Assembly (NCBI GenBank): GCA_964019155.1
Contig: OZ025244.1
Location: 23,476,521-23,540,520 of the forward strand
Direction of reading: 5' to 3'
Origin: Osedax fenrisi
Taxonomy: Eukaryota; Annelida; Polychaeta; Sabellida; Siboglinidae
DNA: 64,000 bases
Part shown: positions 63,394-64,000 of the stretch, piece by piece
Position numbering within the stretch: the first letter of the stretch is position 1
Layout of the letters: every line of letters begins with the position of its first letter
The notes under the pieces: model-generated
The model's database searches: none
What the model was told of the DNA's origin: nothing
What the model saw: only the letters and a program-made list of their open reading frames with translations
Translations under genes and position numbers: made by a program

Positions 63394-64000
63394 CAATATA
63401 ATACATAACAAATAAAAATAAAGTAATACTCACTTTAAAATCTGTAATAATAATGAATTATTAATTTTATATTATTGTATATTTTAAAAATATATATATA
63501 TATAAAAACCCAGATATTCTACAAAGAAAAAAAACAGATAATTTAATAATAAAGATACGAAATGTAACATAAATCAATATAAAATTATAAATTTCTGTTA
63601 AAATAAAGTTGTTTGTTAACACAGATTTTGTTTATTTTATTTGTAAACTGATATATCAGTTACATATATATATATAGTGTATATATTTGAAACAGCTACA
63701 TTTTTTATTATATCATTATTTAATGAATTTAATATATTAACTCATCTATTATTATTAATTGTATTTTTAATTATATTATCATAATTATGTATTAAATTTA
63801 TTTTTTTTACCATTAGCTCTAGTTCTAATTATTTGATATATTAATTGGAAGAAATACTCTAGATTTAAAATGTTGCAAAACTTTAAATTTTGTAAAACTT
63901 TAATTTATTTTTTGAATTAATTGTTTTATCTCTCTCTTGAAATTTAAATATTATAATTTTGTGGATGCCTTTTTTTTTGCTTGTTTCCAATTATATTTAT
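63169..64000. other. AT-rich end of window, nothing coding seen
   Basis: Low-complexity A/T sequence with a (CA)n then (TA)n run at 63342-63390. No exon, RNA gene or transposon end is recognised. Confidence 0.55.

Overview
The window is AT-rich nuclear DNA from an invertebrate animal. The evidence is genes with short exons and GT-AG introns, metazoan protein families (eukaryotic GMP synthase, TPPP/p25-alpha, a secreted chitin-binding protein), many animal-type non-LTR retrotransposons and DNA transposons, and very abundant (TA)n and (TAG)n microsatellites. I cannot name the taxon. Most of the real coding content lies in exons too short to stand out as open frames; I assembled them by splice-site phase and by resemblance to protein families.

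Layout. 1-1451: AT-rich, nothing coding seen. 1452-5761 (minus): the 5' eight exons of GMP synthase, with a (TAC)n tract in intron 1 and a TIR transposon in intron 6; the gene runs off the left edge. 5762-10485: AT-rich intergenic sequence with a long hairpin, a MITE and (TA)n runs. 10486-12215 (plus): a dead retrotransposon split by a 933-bp TA-flanked element. 13204-22676 (plus): a six-exon gene I do not recognise, whose first intron holds an intact 1032-residue endonuclease/reverse transcriptase on the opposite strand. 23430-26420: decayed CR1/Jockey-like sequence. 26941-30410 (minus): a complete five-exon TPPP-like gene of about 165 residues, with a CR1-like remnant in intron 2. 30603-35640: a 620-bp (TAC)n tract, a CR1-like element with a PHD-like ORF1, two minisatellites and an RTE-like tail. 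36870-45905 (minus): a secreted TSP1-like plus CBM14 protein gene, complete over five coding exons with a 5' noncoding exon.

From about 38.7 to 60.8 kb the window is a large inverted duplication. The left arm (about 38720-46780) and right arm (about 55640-60770) carry divergent copies of the secreted-protein gene. Three transposons (a 2767-bp hAT, an 808-bp TIR element and a 901-bp TA-flanked element) are in the left arm only, and the right arm keeps their empty sites. The right gene copy has the promoter-proximal exons and the first three coding exons, but no exons 4-5 before the window ends. The spacer (46.8-55.6 kb) is retrotransposon debris around a (TAG)n tract of about 1.57 kb. Several CR1-like copies start or end directly on (TAG)n, which suggests a LINE that inserts at or carries this microsatellite. 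60770-64000: AT-rich sequence with two TIR elements, one of them pogo/Tigger-like.
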